A stretch of DNA of 64,000 nucleotides, from the NCBI GenBank assembly GCA_030602315.1, contig JAUVZY010000002.1:1-64000 (forward strand), in the 5' to 3' direction. Source of the stretch: Pseudomonadaceae bacterium. GTDB taxonomy: Bacteria; Pseudomonadota; Gammaproteobacteria; Pseudomonadales; Pseudomonadaceae. A program made the position numbers and the translations under genes. The notes beneath the pieces are model-generated. The model was not told where the DNA came from and ran no database searches. It was given only the letters and a program-made list of their open reading frames with translations. This document shows positions 1 to 6,957 of this stretch, one piece after another. Within the stretch, counting starts at the first letter, position 1. Every line of letters starts with the position of its first letter.

Positions 1-186
1 GGCAACTTCCTGCCCGGCAAGGACGCCGACTTCGTGGTGCTCGACCTCGCCGCCACGCCGCTGCTGGCCCAGCGCATGGCCAGCGCGACGACACTGGCCG
101 AGCGACTGTTCGCCCTGATGATCCTCGGCGACGACCGCGCCGTGCAGGCGACCTATGCCGCCGGCCAGTGCGTGCACCGGCGCTGA
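1..186 (+). CDS. guaD: Guanine deaminase, C-terminal end (partial)
   Basis: Only the last 61 codons are in the window; the open frame runs in from base 1 and stops with TGA at 184-186. The residues read GNFLPGKDADFVVLDL near the start and ALMILGDDRAVQATYAAG near the end. This is the typical C-terminus of guanine deaminases (amidohydrolase superfamily), which convert guanine to xanthine and ammonia in purine salvage. The metal ligands and catalytic residues lie upstream of the window, so the call rests on the tail only. Another cyclic amidohydrolase is possible but the GDDR segment favours guaD. Confidence 0.75.
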   Translation, partial: GNFLPGKDADFVVLDLAATPLLAQRMASATTLAERLFALMILGDDRAVQATYAAGQCVHRR

Positions 187-189
187 CAC

Positions 190-433
190 CCGTAGGGTGG
201 TCAACGGCGAAGCCTTGCCCACCGCCAGCCCCCGCACGCGGCCCCGAGGTGGCCAAGACCTGACGGTCGTTGACCACCCTCCGCCCCTGCCCCCGTAGGG
301 TGGGCAACGGCGCAGCCTTGCCCACCGCCAACCCCGCACGCTGCCCCAAGGTGGCCAAGACCTGCGGTCGTTGACCACCCCACGCCCCGCCCCCGTAGGG
401 TGGGCAACGGCGAAGCCTTGCCCACCGGCCGTG
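190..433. repeat. Tandem array of paired palindromes (REP-like), about 2.3 units of ~100 bp
   Basis: Three copies of a GTAGGGTGGGCAACGGCG.AGCCTTGCCCACC element start at 191, 294 and 394, giving periods of 103 and 100 bp. Each contains the inverted arms GGTGGGCAA and TTGCCCACC (the first copy has GGTGGTCAA). Between them lie two copies of a second hairpin (248-278 and 350-379) with arms GGTGGCCAA and TTGACCACC and an inner GACC/GGTC stem. The unit is therefore a doublet of two different palindromes. The same doublet recurs at 17752-17969. Bases 434-522 show no further clear signal apart from the Shine-Dalgarno sequence of the next gene. Confidence 0.85.
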
Positions 434-522
434 CCTGGGCCGCACGCCAGCCGTGGGAAATGCACGTCACTCTGGCGTCACAAGTACACTCTGTTCATCA
501 CCGCTCTGAAGAAGGACGCCCC

Positions 523-1482
523 ATGCCCACCCGCGCCGTGTTCCTCGATCTCGTTCCGCTCGATCAGCACGATCTCGACCTCAACCCGCTGGAGCAGGCC
601 TTCGACCAGCTGGTCTGTCACCAGCAGACGCTGCCCGAGCAGGTGGTCGAGCGGCTGAAAGGCGCGCAGGTGGCGATCGTCAACAAGGTCAAGCTGACCG
701 ACCGGGTGCTCGATGCCTGCCCGGATCTGAAGCTGATCCTGGTCGCCGCCACCGGGCTGAACAACGTGGATCTGGCCGCCGCGCGCCGTCACGGCATCGC
801 CGTGTACAACTGCCAGGGCTACGGCACCGCCTCGGTGGCCCAGCACACCTTGATGCTTTTGCTCGCCCTGGCCACCCGCCTGCCGGATTACCGGGCAGCG
901 GTGCGCAATGGCCGCTGGGCCCTGACGCCGCACTTCTGCCTGCTGGATTTCCCCATCGTCGAGCTGGAGGGCAAGACCCTCGGCATCCTCGGCCTGGGTA
1001 CGCTGGGCGGCGCGGTCAAGCGCCTGGCCGAGGCGTTCGGCATGCGCGTGCTGGTCGGCCAGCTGCCCGGGCGGCCGGCCGGCGACGATCGCCTGCCGCT
1101 TGCCGAGCTGCTGCCGCAGGTGGACGCCCTGACCCTGCACTGCCCGCTCACCGAGGATACCCGCCACCTGATCGGCGCCGCCGAGCTGGCCTTGCTCAAG
1201 CCTGGCGCCTTCCTGATCAACACCGCCCGCGGCGGTCTGGTGGACGAGCAGGCGCTGGCCGATGCCCTGCGCGAAGGCCGGCTGGGCGGCGCCGCTACCG
1301 ACGTGCTCAGCGAGGAGCCGCCGGTTCATGGCAACCCGCTGCTGGAACCCGACGTGCCGCGCCTGATCGTCACCCCGCACAGCGCCTGGGGCAGCCGCGA
1401 GGCGCGTCAGCGCATCGTCAGCCAGCTGGCCGAGAACGCCCGCGCCTTCCAGGCCGGCGAGGCGCTGCGCCGCGTCGATTGA
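523..1482 (+). CDS. D-2-hydroxyacid dehydrogenase (glycerate dehydrogenase/hydroxypyruvate reductase-like)
   Basis: This 319-residue cytosolic enzyme belongs to the NAD(P)-dependent D-2-hydroxyacid dehydrogenases. The dinucleotide-binding loop GLGTLG lies at about 157-162. The catalytic triad of the family is visible: Arg236 in NTARGGLVDE, Glu265 in VLSEEPP and His286 in TPHSAWG. The length fits HprA-type glycerate dehydrogenases, which interconvert hydroxypyruvate or glyoxylate and the corresponding hydroxyacid. The ATG at 523 follows GAAGGA with about 8 nt spacing; an upstream in-frame ATG at 400 would extend into the repeat array and has no ribosome binding site. Substrate cannot be told from sequence. 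It stands alone, 69 bp ahead of the lipid operon. Confidence 0.85.
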   Translation: MPTRAVFLDLVPLDQHDLDLNPLEQAFDQLVCHQQTLPEQVVERLKGAQVAIVNKVKLTDRVLDACPDLKLILVAATGLNNVDLAAARRHGIAVYNCQGYGTASVAQHTLMLLLALATRLPDYRAAVRNGRWALTPHFCLLDFPIVELEGKTLGILGLGTLGGAVKRLAEAFGMRVLVGQLPGRPAGDDRLPLAELLPQVDALTLHCPLTEDTRHLIGAAELALLKPGAFLINTARGGLVDEQALADALREGRLGGAATDVLSEEPPVHGNPLLEPDVPRLIVTPHSAWGSREARQRIVSQLAENARAFQAGEALRRVD

Positions 1483-1551
1483 CCACCTACCGCTTTCCCC
1501 GCCGTTGATGAACAATCGGCGGCATCTCTCAGTGGCCGCAAAGGGACTTGC

Positions 1552-2157
1552 ATGCTGACCATCTACCAACTCAAACCCGCCTTCCAGGGCCTGCTGCGCC
1601 CGCTGGTGGTGCGCCTTGCCGGCGCAGGCATCAGCGCCAACCAGGTAACCCTCGCCGCCTGCCTCGTATCGCTCGCCGTCGCCGCGCTGGTGGCTGCACT
1701 GGCCGCCCATGCCTGGATCTTCTGGCTGATTCCGCTGTGGATGTTCCTGCGCATGGCGCTGAACGCCATCGACGGCATGCTGGCCCGCGAATTCGGCCAG
1801 AAATCCAACCTCGGCGCCTACCTCAACGAGCTGTGCGACGTGATCGCCGACAGCGCGCTGTTCCTGCCCTTCCTGATGGTGGCCGGGATCAGTGCGCCGC
1901 TGTTGATCGGCGTGGTGCTGCTGGCACTGGTCAGCGAGTACGCCGGGGTGATGGGCCCGCTGGTGGGCGCCAGCCGCCGCTACGACGGACCGATGGGCAA
2001 GAGCGACCGGGCGTTTGCCTTCGGCGTGCTGGCCGCCGGCATCGCCACCGGCTGGCTGCCGGCGCTGGGGATGAACCTGCTGCTGGCGGTGGTCGCCGCC
2101 CTCTTGCTGCTGACCATCTACAACCGGGTCGCCCGCGGCCTGGCCGAGCTGGGCTGA
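1552..2157 (+). CDS. CDP-alcohol phosphatidyltransferase family membrane protein (YnbA-like)
   Basis: A 201-residue integral membrane protein with about six hydrophobic segments and the CDP-OH-P signature between residues 71 and 100. The motif reads NAIDGMLAR, then G88, N92 and D96, so Asp74, Gly75, Ala78, Arg79 and Gly88 are kept. The first and third acidic positions of the canonical pattern (D..DG..AR....G...D...D) are Asn71 and Asn92. E. coli YnbA has, as I recall, the same Asn changes, so this looks like a subfamily feature rather than decay. The family moves a phosphatidyl group from CDP-diacylglycerol to an alcohol; the acceptor here is unknown. It starts an operon with a PlsC-like and a CdsA-like enzyme. 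Confidence 0.85.
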   Translation: MLTIYQLKPAFQGLLRPLVVRLAGAGISANQVTLAACLVSLAVAALVAALAAHAWIFWLIPLWMFLRMALNAIDGMLAREFGQKSNLGAYLNELCDVIADSALFLPFLMVAGISAPLLIGVVLLALVSEYAGVMGPLVGASRRYDGPMGKSDRAFAFGVLAAGIATGWLPALGMNLLLAVVAALLLLTIYNRVARGLAELG

Positions 2158-2166
2158 GGAGCACAC

Positions 2167-2844
2167 ATGACCGCCGTTGAAGTCACCCCCAAGTCCGTCA
2201 CCGAGCGCCCGGCGCGCAGCCTGCCGGCACGGCTCTGTGCCCTGCTCATCACCAGCGCCGCCCGCCTGATCACCGGCGCCCGCAGCCTCTGGCTCGGCTG
2301 CCATCCCGAGCCGGTGCAACGCATCTATTTCGCCAACCACAGCAGCCACGGCGATTTCGTGCTGCTCTGGGCCTCCCTGCCGCCGGCACTGCGCGAGCGC
2401 ACCCGTCCGGTGGCCGGTTCGGATTACTGGCTCAAGGGCGGCCTGCGCCGCTTCATCATCAACGAGGTGTTCCGCGGGGTGCTGGTCGACCGCGAACACC
2501 GCGAGCGTGAAGCGCATCCGCTGCAGCCGATGCTCGATGCGCTGGATGGCGGCGACTCGCTGATCCTGTTCCCCGAGGGCACGCGCAACCTGGACGAGGG
2601 CGTCAAACCGTTTCGCAGCGGGCTCTATCACCTGGCCCGGCAGCGGCCCGAGATCGAGCTGGTGCCGGTGTGGATCGCCAACCTCAACCGGGTGATGCCC
2701 AAGGGCCGGGTGCTGCCGCTGCCGCTGTTGTGCACCCTGAGCTTCGGCGAGCCGCTGCACCTGGCCGAGGAAGAAACCAAGCCCGCGTTCCTCGAACGCG
2801 CCCGCCAGGCTCTCCTGGCACTGGACCCGGAGCTGGCCGCATGA
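2167..2844 (+). CDS. PlsC-like 1-acyl-glycerol-3-phosphate acyltransferase family protein
   Basis: The 225-residue protein has the acyltransferase motif I, HSSHGD (His58 to Asp63, the HX4D catalytic pair), and motif III, FPEGTR at 135-140. Such enzymes acylate lysophospholipids or glycerophosphate intermediates at the inner membrane. The gene begins 9 bp after the phosphatidyltransferase stop, preceded by GAGGAG, and its TGA overlaps the ATG of the next gene (ATGA). The context suggests it makes or remodels the phosphatidate used by the neighbouring cytidylyltransferase. It is shorter and more divergent than housekeeping PlsC, so it is unlikely to be the essential copy. Confidence 0.85.
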   Translation: MTAVEVTPKSVTERPARSLPARLCALLITSAARLITGARSLWLGCHPEPVQRIYFANHSSHGDFVLLWASLPPALRERTRPVAGSDYWLKGGLRRFIINEVFRGVLVDREHREREAHPLQPMLDALDGGDSLILFPEGTRNLDEGVKPFRSGLYHLARQRPEIELVPVWIANLNRVMPKGRVLPLPLLCTLSFGEPLHLAEEETKPAFLERARQALLALDPELAA

Positions 2845-3773
2845 ACCCTGCCCTGCCCCTGTTCGCCGGCATCGGCGCCCTCCTGGCGTTGGCCTCCACC
2901 ATCGGTTTTGTGCTCAAGCGCCGGGTGGGCAACGCGCCGCACGCGGTGATCGACAACCTCAACGCGCGAATCAACGCCTGGTGGGTGATGGTCGCGCTGA
3001 TCGGCGCCGCGTTCTGGCTCGGCCACTCGGCGGTGGTCGGGCTGTTCTTTCTGGTGTCGTTCTTCGCCCTGCGCGAATTCCTCACCCTCACCCCGACCCG
3101 CGCCAGCGATTACCCGGCGCTCGCAGCCGCCTTCTACTTCGTCCTGCCCCTGCAGTATCTCTTGGTGGCGATCGACTGGTACGGGCTGTTTTCCATCTTC
3201 ATCCCGGTCTACGTGTTCCTGCTGTTGCCGATCCTCGCCTCGCTGGGCGGCGACACCCAGCGCTTTCTCGAGCGCGCAGCCAAGGTGCAGTGGGGATTGG
3301 TGATCGCGGTGTACTGCATCAGCCACGTGCCGGCGCTGCTGACCCTGGAGATCCCCGGCTTCGAGGGAAAGAACCTGCTGCTGATCGCCTATCTGGTGAT
3401 CGTGGTGCAGCTGTCCGACGTGCTGCAGTACGTCTGCGGCAAGCTGTTCGGCAAGCGCAAGATCGCCCCGCGGCTGTCGCCCTCCAAGACGGTGGAAGGC
3501 TTCGTCGGCGGCGTGGCGCTGGCCACCCTGATCGGTGGCCTGCTGTTTCCCTTCACCCCGTTCAGCTTCTGGCAGGCGCTGCTGGTGGCCTTCTGTCTGA
3601 ACATCCTCGGCTTCTTCGGTGGCATCGTGATGTCGGCGATCAAGCGCGACCGCGGGGTGAAGGACTGGGGCCAGATGATCGAAGGCCACGGCGGCATGCT
3701 CGACCGCATGGATTCGTTGTGCTTCGCCGCCCCGGTGTTCTTCCACCTGCTGCGCTACTGGTGGGCGGTGTGA
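2841..3773 (+). CDS. Phosphatidate cytidylyltransferase family (CdsA/YnbB-like)
   Basis: This 310-residue polytopic membrane protein ends with the CDP-diglyceride synthetase signature: S-A-I-K-R followed by KDWG, then GHGGMLDRMDS near the C-terminus. The family converts phosphatidate and CTP to CDP-diacylglycerol. The start at 2841 overlaps the preceding stop by ATGA, so translation is probably coupled. Together with the two upstream genes it supplies all enzyme classes needed to build a phospholipid from an acylated glycerophosphate. E. coli ynbB lies next to ynbA in the same way. A housekeeping cdsA is expected elsewhere in the genome, next to dxr and ispU. Confidence 0.88.
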   Translation: MNPALPLFAGIGALLALASTIGFVLKRRVGNAPHAVIDNLNARINAWWVMVALIGAAFWLGHSAVVGLFFLVSFFALREFLTLTPTRASDYPALAAAFYFVLPLQYLLVAIDWYGLFSIFIPVYVFLLLPILASLGGDTQRFLERAAKVQWGLVIAVYCISHVPALLTLEIPGFEGKNLLLIAYLVIVVQLSDVLQYVCGKLFGKRKIAPRLSPSKTVEGFVGGVALATLIGGLLFPFTPFSFWQALLVAFCLNILGFFGGIVMSAIKRDRGVKDWGQMIEGHGGMLDRMDSLCFAAPVFFHLLRYWWAV

Positions 3774-3792
3774 GGCCTTCGGCCCTCTGCTA

Positions 3793-3816
3793 AGCTCCGC
3801 GCTTTTTTGCGGAGCT
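3793..3816 (+). terminator. 8-bp hairpin between the lipid operon and rsmC
   Basis: AGCTCCGC (3793-3800) and GCGGAGCT (3809-3816) form a perfect stem around the loop GCTTTTTT. The T-run is in the loop rather than after the stem, so this is not a standard intrinsic terminator. It sits 5 bp ahead of the rsmC start and its 3' arm contains the GGAG that serves as the ribosome binding site. It could therefore limit rsmC translation instead of, or as well as, ending transcription. Confidence 0.4.
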
Positions 3817-3821
3817 GCGCC

Positions 3822-4820
3822 ATGGACCCACGAAGCGAAGTGCTGCTGCGCCAGGCCGAGCTGTTCGCCGGCCCGCTGCTGCTGGCCGGTTTGCCGGCCG
3901 ATGACCTGCTCGGCCAGCTGCCGGCCGCGCGCGGCTGGAGCTGGCAGGCCGGCGAGCACGCGCAGCTCGCCGCGCGCTTTGCCGAGCGGCTGAGCTTCGG
4001 GGTCGCGCCCGACGCGGCGCCGTTCGAGACCGCGGTGCTGTTTCTGCCCAAATCCCGCGAGCTGACCGACTACCTGCTGCAGGCCCTCGCCGCGCGCCTG
4101 CCCGGCAAGCTGTTGTACCTGGTGGGCGAAAAGCGCGGCGGCATCGAGCGCGCGGCCAAGCAGCTGGCCGCCTTCGGCAGCCCGCGCAAGCTCGACAGCG
4201 CCCGCCACTGCCAGCTCTGGCAGGTGCGCGTCGAACAGGCCCCGGCGGCGCCGGAGCTGCCGGCGCTGGCCCGGCGTTACACCCTCGAGCTGGCCGATGG
4301 CCCGCTCGAGGTAGTCACCCTGCCCGGGGTATTCAGCCACGGCCGGCTGGATGTCGGCACCGAGCTGCTGCTGGCGCATCTGGATGGCCTCAAGAGCGGC
4401 CGGCTGCTGGACTTCGGCTGCGGCGCCGGAGTGCTGGGCGCAGTGCTCAAGCGCCGCTACCCCGCGGCCGAGGTGGTGATGCTGGACGTGGACGCCTTCG
4501 CCGTGGCGAGCAGCCGCCTGACCCTGGCCGCCAATGGCCTGCAGGCGCAAGTGATCGCCGGCGACGGCATCGACGCGGCGCCCGATCATCTGGACGCCAT
4601 CGTCAGCAACCCGCCCTTCCACAGCGGCGTGCACACCGACTATCAGGCCAGCGAGCGGCTATTCGCCCGCGCCGCCAGCCATCTGCGCCCGCATGGTGAG
4701 CTGCGCATCGTGGCCAACAGCTTTCTCAAGTACCCGCCGTTGATCGAGCGGCACCTGGGCGCCTGCCGCACGCTGGCCGAAGCCAACGGCTTTCGCATCT
4801 ACGCCGCCAGCCGCGCCTAG
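3822..4820 (+). CDS. rsmC: 16S rRNA (guanine-1207-N2)-methyltransferase RsmC
   Basis: The 332-residue protein matches the usual two-domain RsmC length. The N-terminal half is a degenerate methyltransferase-like domain; the C-terminal half has SAM motif I DFGCGAG (197-203) and the catalytic NPPF tetrapeptide (263-266) of N2-guanine methyltransferases. It methylates G1207 of 16S rRNA in the 30S subunit using S-adenosylmethionine. The ATG at 3822 is chosen over an upstream in-frame ATG because GGAG lies at the right distance. It follows the CdsA-like gene by 48 bp and a hairpin, so it may be separately expressed. Confidence 0.9.
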   Translation: MDPRSEVLLRQAELFAGPLLLAGLPADDLLGQLPAARGWSWQAGEHAQLAARFAERLSFGVAPDAAPFETAVLFLPKSRELTDYLLQALAARLPGKLLYLVGEKRGGIERAAKQLAAFGSPRKLDSARHCQLWQVRVEQAPAAPELPALARRYTLELADGPLEVVTLPGVFSHGRLDVGTELLLAHLDGLKSGRLLDFGCGAGVLGAVLKRRYPAAEVVMLDVDAFAVASSRLTLAANGLQAQVIAGDGIDAAPDHLDAIVSNPPFHSGVHTDYQASERLFARAASHLRPHGELRIVANSFLKYPPLIERHLGACRTLAEANGFRIYAASRA

Positions 4821-4857
4821 GGTTGCACCTGCCGCTTCGCTTGGGCAGAATGCGCGC

Positions 4858-5060
4858 CGTCCTGGGGGAGTAGTCTCCGGCAAGCGCCCCGCTTGCCAGG
4901 CGTGCGTCAACAGACTGGGTCAACCGACCCTGGCGCAGGCGACCCGGCCGGCAGCGAACGCTGCGGCCACACGGGTTTGACAAGACTCATGACGCGGATC
5001 ACCTGACCAGGGCGGGCAGGCGATGCGTGTCATGCAGCGATCGACCCGCCCCGTCAGGAT
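4858..5060 (+). promoter_or_regulatory. yybP-ykoY family manganese riboswitch with SD-sequestering hairpin
   Basis: The leader of the GDT1-type gene holds the conserved yybP-ykoY pieces GGGGAGTAG (4865-4873) and CAAGAC (4981-4986). They are closed by a basal stem of CGTCCTG (4858-4864) with CATGACG (4988-4994), one mismatch. The two arms between them, 4874-4980, contain further complementary stretches. Downstream, CCTGAC and GGGCGGG (5002-5016) can pair with CCCGCCC and GTCAGG (5045-5058), and that 3' arm covers the AGGA ribosome binding site at 5056-5059. This predicts translational control of the following gene by Mn2+. The family assignment comes from remembered consensus, not from a covariance search. 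Confidence 0.85.
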
Positions 5061-5065
5061 GTCTC

Positions 5066-5650
5066 GTGGAAGCCTTCCTCATCCCCACCTTCATCGTCGC
5101 CCTCGCCGAAATCGGCGATAAGACCCAGTTGCTCGCGCTGGTGCTCGCCGCCCGCTACCGCAAGCCGGTGCCCATCGTGCTCGGCATCCTGGTCGCTACC
5201 CTGGCCAACCACTTCGCCGCCGGTGCCATCGGCCACTGGGTCGCCAATCTGCTTTCTCCGGCCATGCTGGCTGGCCTGCTGGCGGCCGCCTTCGCCGCGG
5301 TCGCCGCCTGGACCCTGATTCCCGACAAGCTCGACGAAGACGAGACCAAGCTTGGCCGGCGCTTCGGCCCGTTCATGGCCACGCTGGTGGCCTTCTTCCT
5401 CGCCGAGATGGGCGACAAGACCCAGATCGCCACGGTGATGCTGGCCGCGCAATACGATGCCTTTGTTTGGGTCATCCTCGGCACCACTTTGGGGATGCTA
5501 CTGGCCAACGTGCCGGTAGTACTGGTCGGCAACTTCGCCGCCGAGCGCCTGCCGCTGACCCTGATCAGGCGCCTGGCGGCCACGGCATTTGGTGCGATGG
5601 CGCTCTACGCCGGGCATGAGGCGCTGAAGTTGGCAGGATTCCTGCAATAA
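5066..5650 (+). CDS. GDT1/UPF0016 (TMEM165) family membrane protein, probable Mn2+ exporter
   Basis: A 194-residue, six-helix inner membrane protein with the duplicated E-x-G-D-K-T signature of the family: AEIGDKTQ around Glu15 and AEMGDKTQ around Glu114. These acidic motifs form the cation path in GDT1 proteins, which carry Mn2+ or Ca2+. The start is GTG at 5066, preceded by AGGA with 6 nt spacing; an upstream ATG at 5027 falls inside the regulatory hairpin and lacks a ribosome binding site. The Mn riboswitch directly ahead supports manganese efflux as the physiological role. A bidirectional terminator follows 18 bp after the stop. Confidence 0.88.
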   Translation: MEAFLIPTFIVALAEIGDKTQLLALVLAARYRKPVPIVLGILVATLANHFAAGAIGHWVANLLSPAMLAGLLAAAFAAVAAWTLIPDKLDEDETKLGRRFGPFMATLVAFFLAEMGDKTQIATVMLAAQYDAFVWVILGTTLGMLLANVPVVLVGNFAAERLPLTLIRRLAATAFGAMALYAGHEALKLAGFLQ

Positions 5651-5668
5651 AATCAGGGGCATTAAAAA

Positions 5669-5690
5669 ACCGGGGCTCGCCCCGGTCTTT
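5669..5690. terminator. Bidirectional intrinsic terminator
   Basis: ACCGGGGC (5669-5676) and GCCCCGGT (5679-5686) pair around TC, with an A-run before and TCTTT after. It separates the convergent GDT1-type gene and dcd and can serve both. Confidence 0.85.
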
Positions 5691-5705
5691 ATGCACCAAA
5701 ATGGC

Positions 5706-6272
5706 TCAAGCCTTGGGCAGGGTGACACCACGCTGGCCCTGGTACTTCCCGCCACGGTCGCGATAGGAAATCTCGCAAGCCTCGTCGGATTCAAGGAAGA
5801 GCATCTGCGCCACACCCTCGTTGGCGTAGATCTTCGCCGGCAGGGTGGTGGTATTGGAGAACTCCAGGGTCACATGGCCTTCCCATTCGGGTTCCAGTGG
5901 CGTGACGTTGACGATGATGCCGCAGCGGGCGTAGGTGCTCTTGCCCAGGCAGATGGTCAGCACGTTGCGCGGGATACGGAAGTATTCCACGGTACGGGCC
6001 AGGGCAAAGGAATTGGGCGGAATGATGCAGACCGGCCCCTTGACGTCGACGAAGCTCTTTTCGTCGAAGTTCTTCGGGTCGACGGTGGCGGAATGAATAT
6101 TGGTGAATACCTTGAACTCATCCGCGCAGCGCACGTCGTAGCCGTAGCTGGAAACACCGTAGGAGATCAGCGGCTGGCCGCCTTCGGCCCGCACCTGACG
6201 CTCGACGAAGGGCTCGATCATCCCGTGTTCCTGGGCCATGCGACGGATCCACTTGTCGGATTTGATGCTCAT
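5706..6272 (-). CDS. dcd: dCTP deaminase
   Basis: The 188-residue protein has the exact length of proteobacterial Dcd. It opens with [13 protein letters not shown] and contains SSYGYDVR, the conserved segment of the homotrimeric dUTPase-like fold. It deaminates dCTP to dUTP, the precursor for dTMP synthesis. A longer reading frame begins at 6398, but the ATG at 6272 gives the family start. It is convergent with the GDT1-type gene. In P. aeruginosa, as I recall, dcd adjoins mrp/apbC; here the hemerythrin and carotenoid genes intervene. Confidence 0.95.
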   Translation of the reverse strand: MSIKSDKWIRRMAQEHGMIEPFVERQVRAEGGQPLISYGVSSYGYDVRCADEFKVFTNIHSATVDPKNFDEKSFVDVKGPVCIIPPNSFALARTVEYFRIPRNVLTICLGKSTYARCGIIVNVTPLEPEWEGHVTLEFSNTTTLPAKIYANEGVAQMLFLESDEACEISYRDRGGKYQGQRGVTLPKA

Positions 6273-6368
6273 GCTGATAGCTTCCCCCGTAATTGAGGCG
6301 AGCATATTAGCCGGGTCGGGAAGCGCCGAAAAACCCCATGCTACGGATAGATGAAATGGGCGGCAGTC

Positions 6369-6382
6369 TTGATCTGCATCAA
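6369..6382 (+). promoter_or_regulatory. ANR/FNR/DNR box upstream of bacteriohemerythrin
   Basis: TTGATCTGCATCAA is a perfect match to the FNR-family site TTGAT-N4-ATCAA. Its centre lies about 105 bp ahead of the hemerythrin ATG and 103 bp ahead of the divergent dcd ATG. An activator site of this type sits about 41.5 bp upstream of the transcript start, which would put the start near 6417, just after the AT-rich stretch CATTTTTAA (6406-6413). Confidence 0.8.
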
Positions 6383-6480
6383 ACCACTCTGGTATCACTC
6401 GGAGCCATTTTTAACCCCGAGGGGACGACCTATAAGTTCTCCGGGCAACCGACATTTTTGCTATGGGGGGTCGCTCTTAC

Positions 6481-6930
6481 ATGAGCATCACGATCGATTG
6501 GTCGAAGGAATACGAGACCGGCATCGAGATCATCGATGAGCAACATCGGCGCCTTTTTGAATACTTCACCGAGATTGACCGCTGCGTGGAATCCGGCGAT
6601 GCCGAGAAGGTCAGCGAAGTCGCCCGCGGGCTGATCCATTACGCCATCTCGCACAACAGCTTCGAAGAGTCGCTGATGGAGAAGGCCCAGTACGAGATGC
6701 TGGACGCCCACCGCAAGACCCACGCCTCGTTCGCCGAACGGGCCGAGGGTTATGTGAAAAAACTCGACAGCGGCGTCGAACCGATGAAGCTGGCGCGGGA
6801 AATTCGCGTGGATATCGGCCTCTGGCTGATCAACCACATCAAGCGCGAAGACAAGCACTACGTCGCATCGGTGAAGAAGAGCCTCGATCAGAGCTTCGTC
6901 AGCCGCATGCTTGGCAAGATCTTCGGTTGA
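6481..6930 (+). CDS. Bacteriohemerythrin
   Basis: The 149-residue protein carries the whole set of non-haem diiron ligands: His22, His58, Glu62, His77, His81, His119 and Asp124, in the spacing of stand-alone bacteriohemerythrins. Such proteins bind O2 reversibly and can deliver or buffer oxygen at low tension. The ATG at 6481 follows GGGGGT about 14 nt upstream, so its ribosome binding site is not ideal; the ATG at 6463 gives only six more residues and is the alternative. A basic C-terminal tail (KKSLDQSFVSRMLGKIFG) extends past the four-helix bundle. The ANR box upstream suggests induction by oxygen limitation. It is convergent with crtE. Confidence 0.92.
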   Translation: MSITIDWSKEYETGIEIIDEQHRRLFEYFTEIDRCVESGDAEKVSEVARGLIHYAISHNSFEESLMEKAQYEMLDAHRKTHASFAERAEGYVKKLDSGVEPMKLAREIRVDIGLWLINHIKREDKHYVASVKKSLDQSFVSRMLGKIFG

Positions 6931-6934
6931 ACGC

Positions 6935-6952
6935 GCGCCCCGTCCGGGGCGC
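6935..6952. terminator. GC-rich hairpin between hemerythrin and crtE
   Basis: GCGCCCCG and CGGGGCGC form a perfect 8-bp stem in the 27-bp gap between the two convergent genes. There is no T-run, so termination efficiency is uncertain. Confidence 0.45.
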
Positions 6953-6957
6953 ATCCG

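Noticed and set aside
478-2760. 760-codon open frame on the minus strand
   Set aside because: It is the GC-rich antisense shadow of the hydroxyacid dehydrogenase and lipid genes. The translation is low-complexity (His/Gln/Gly/Arg) with no domain.
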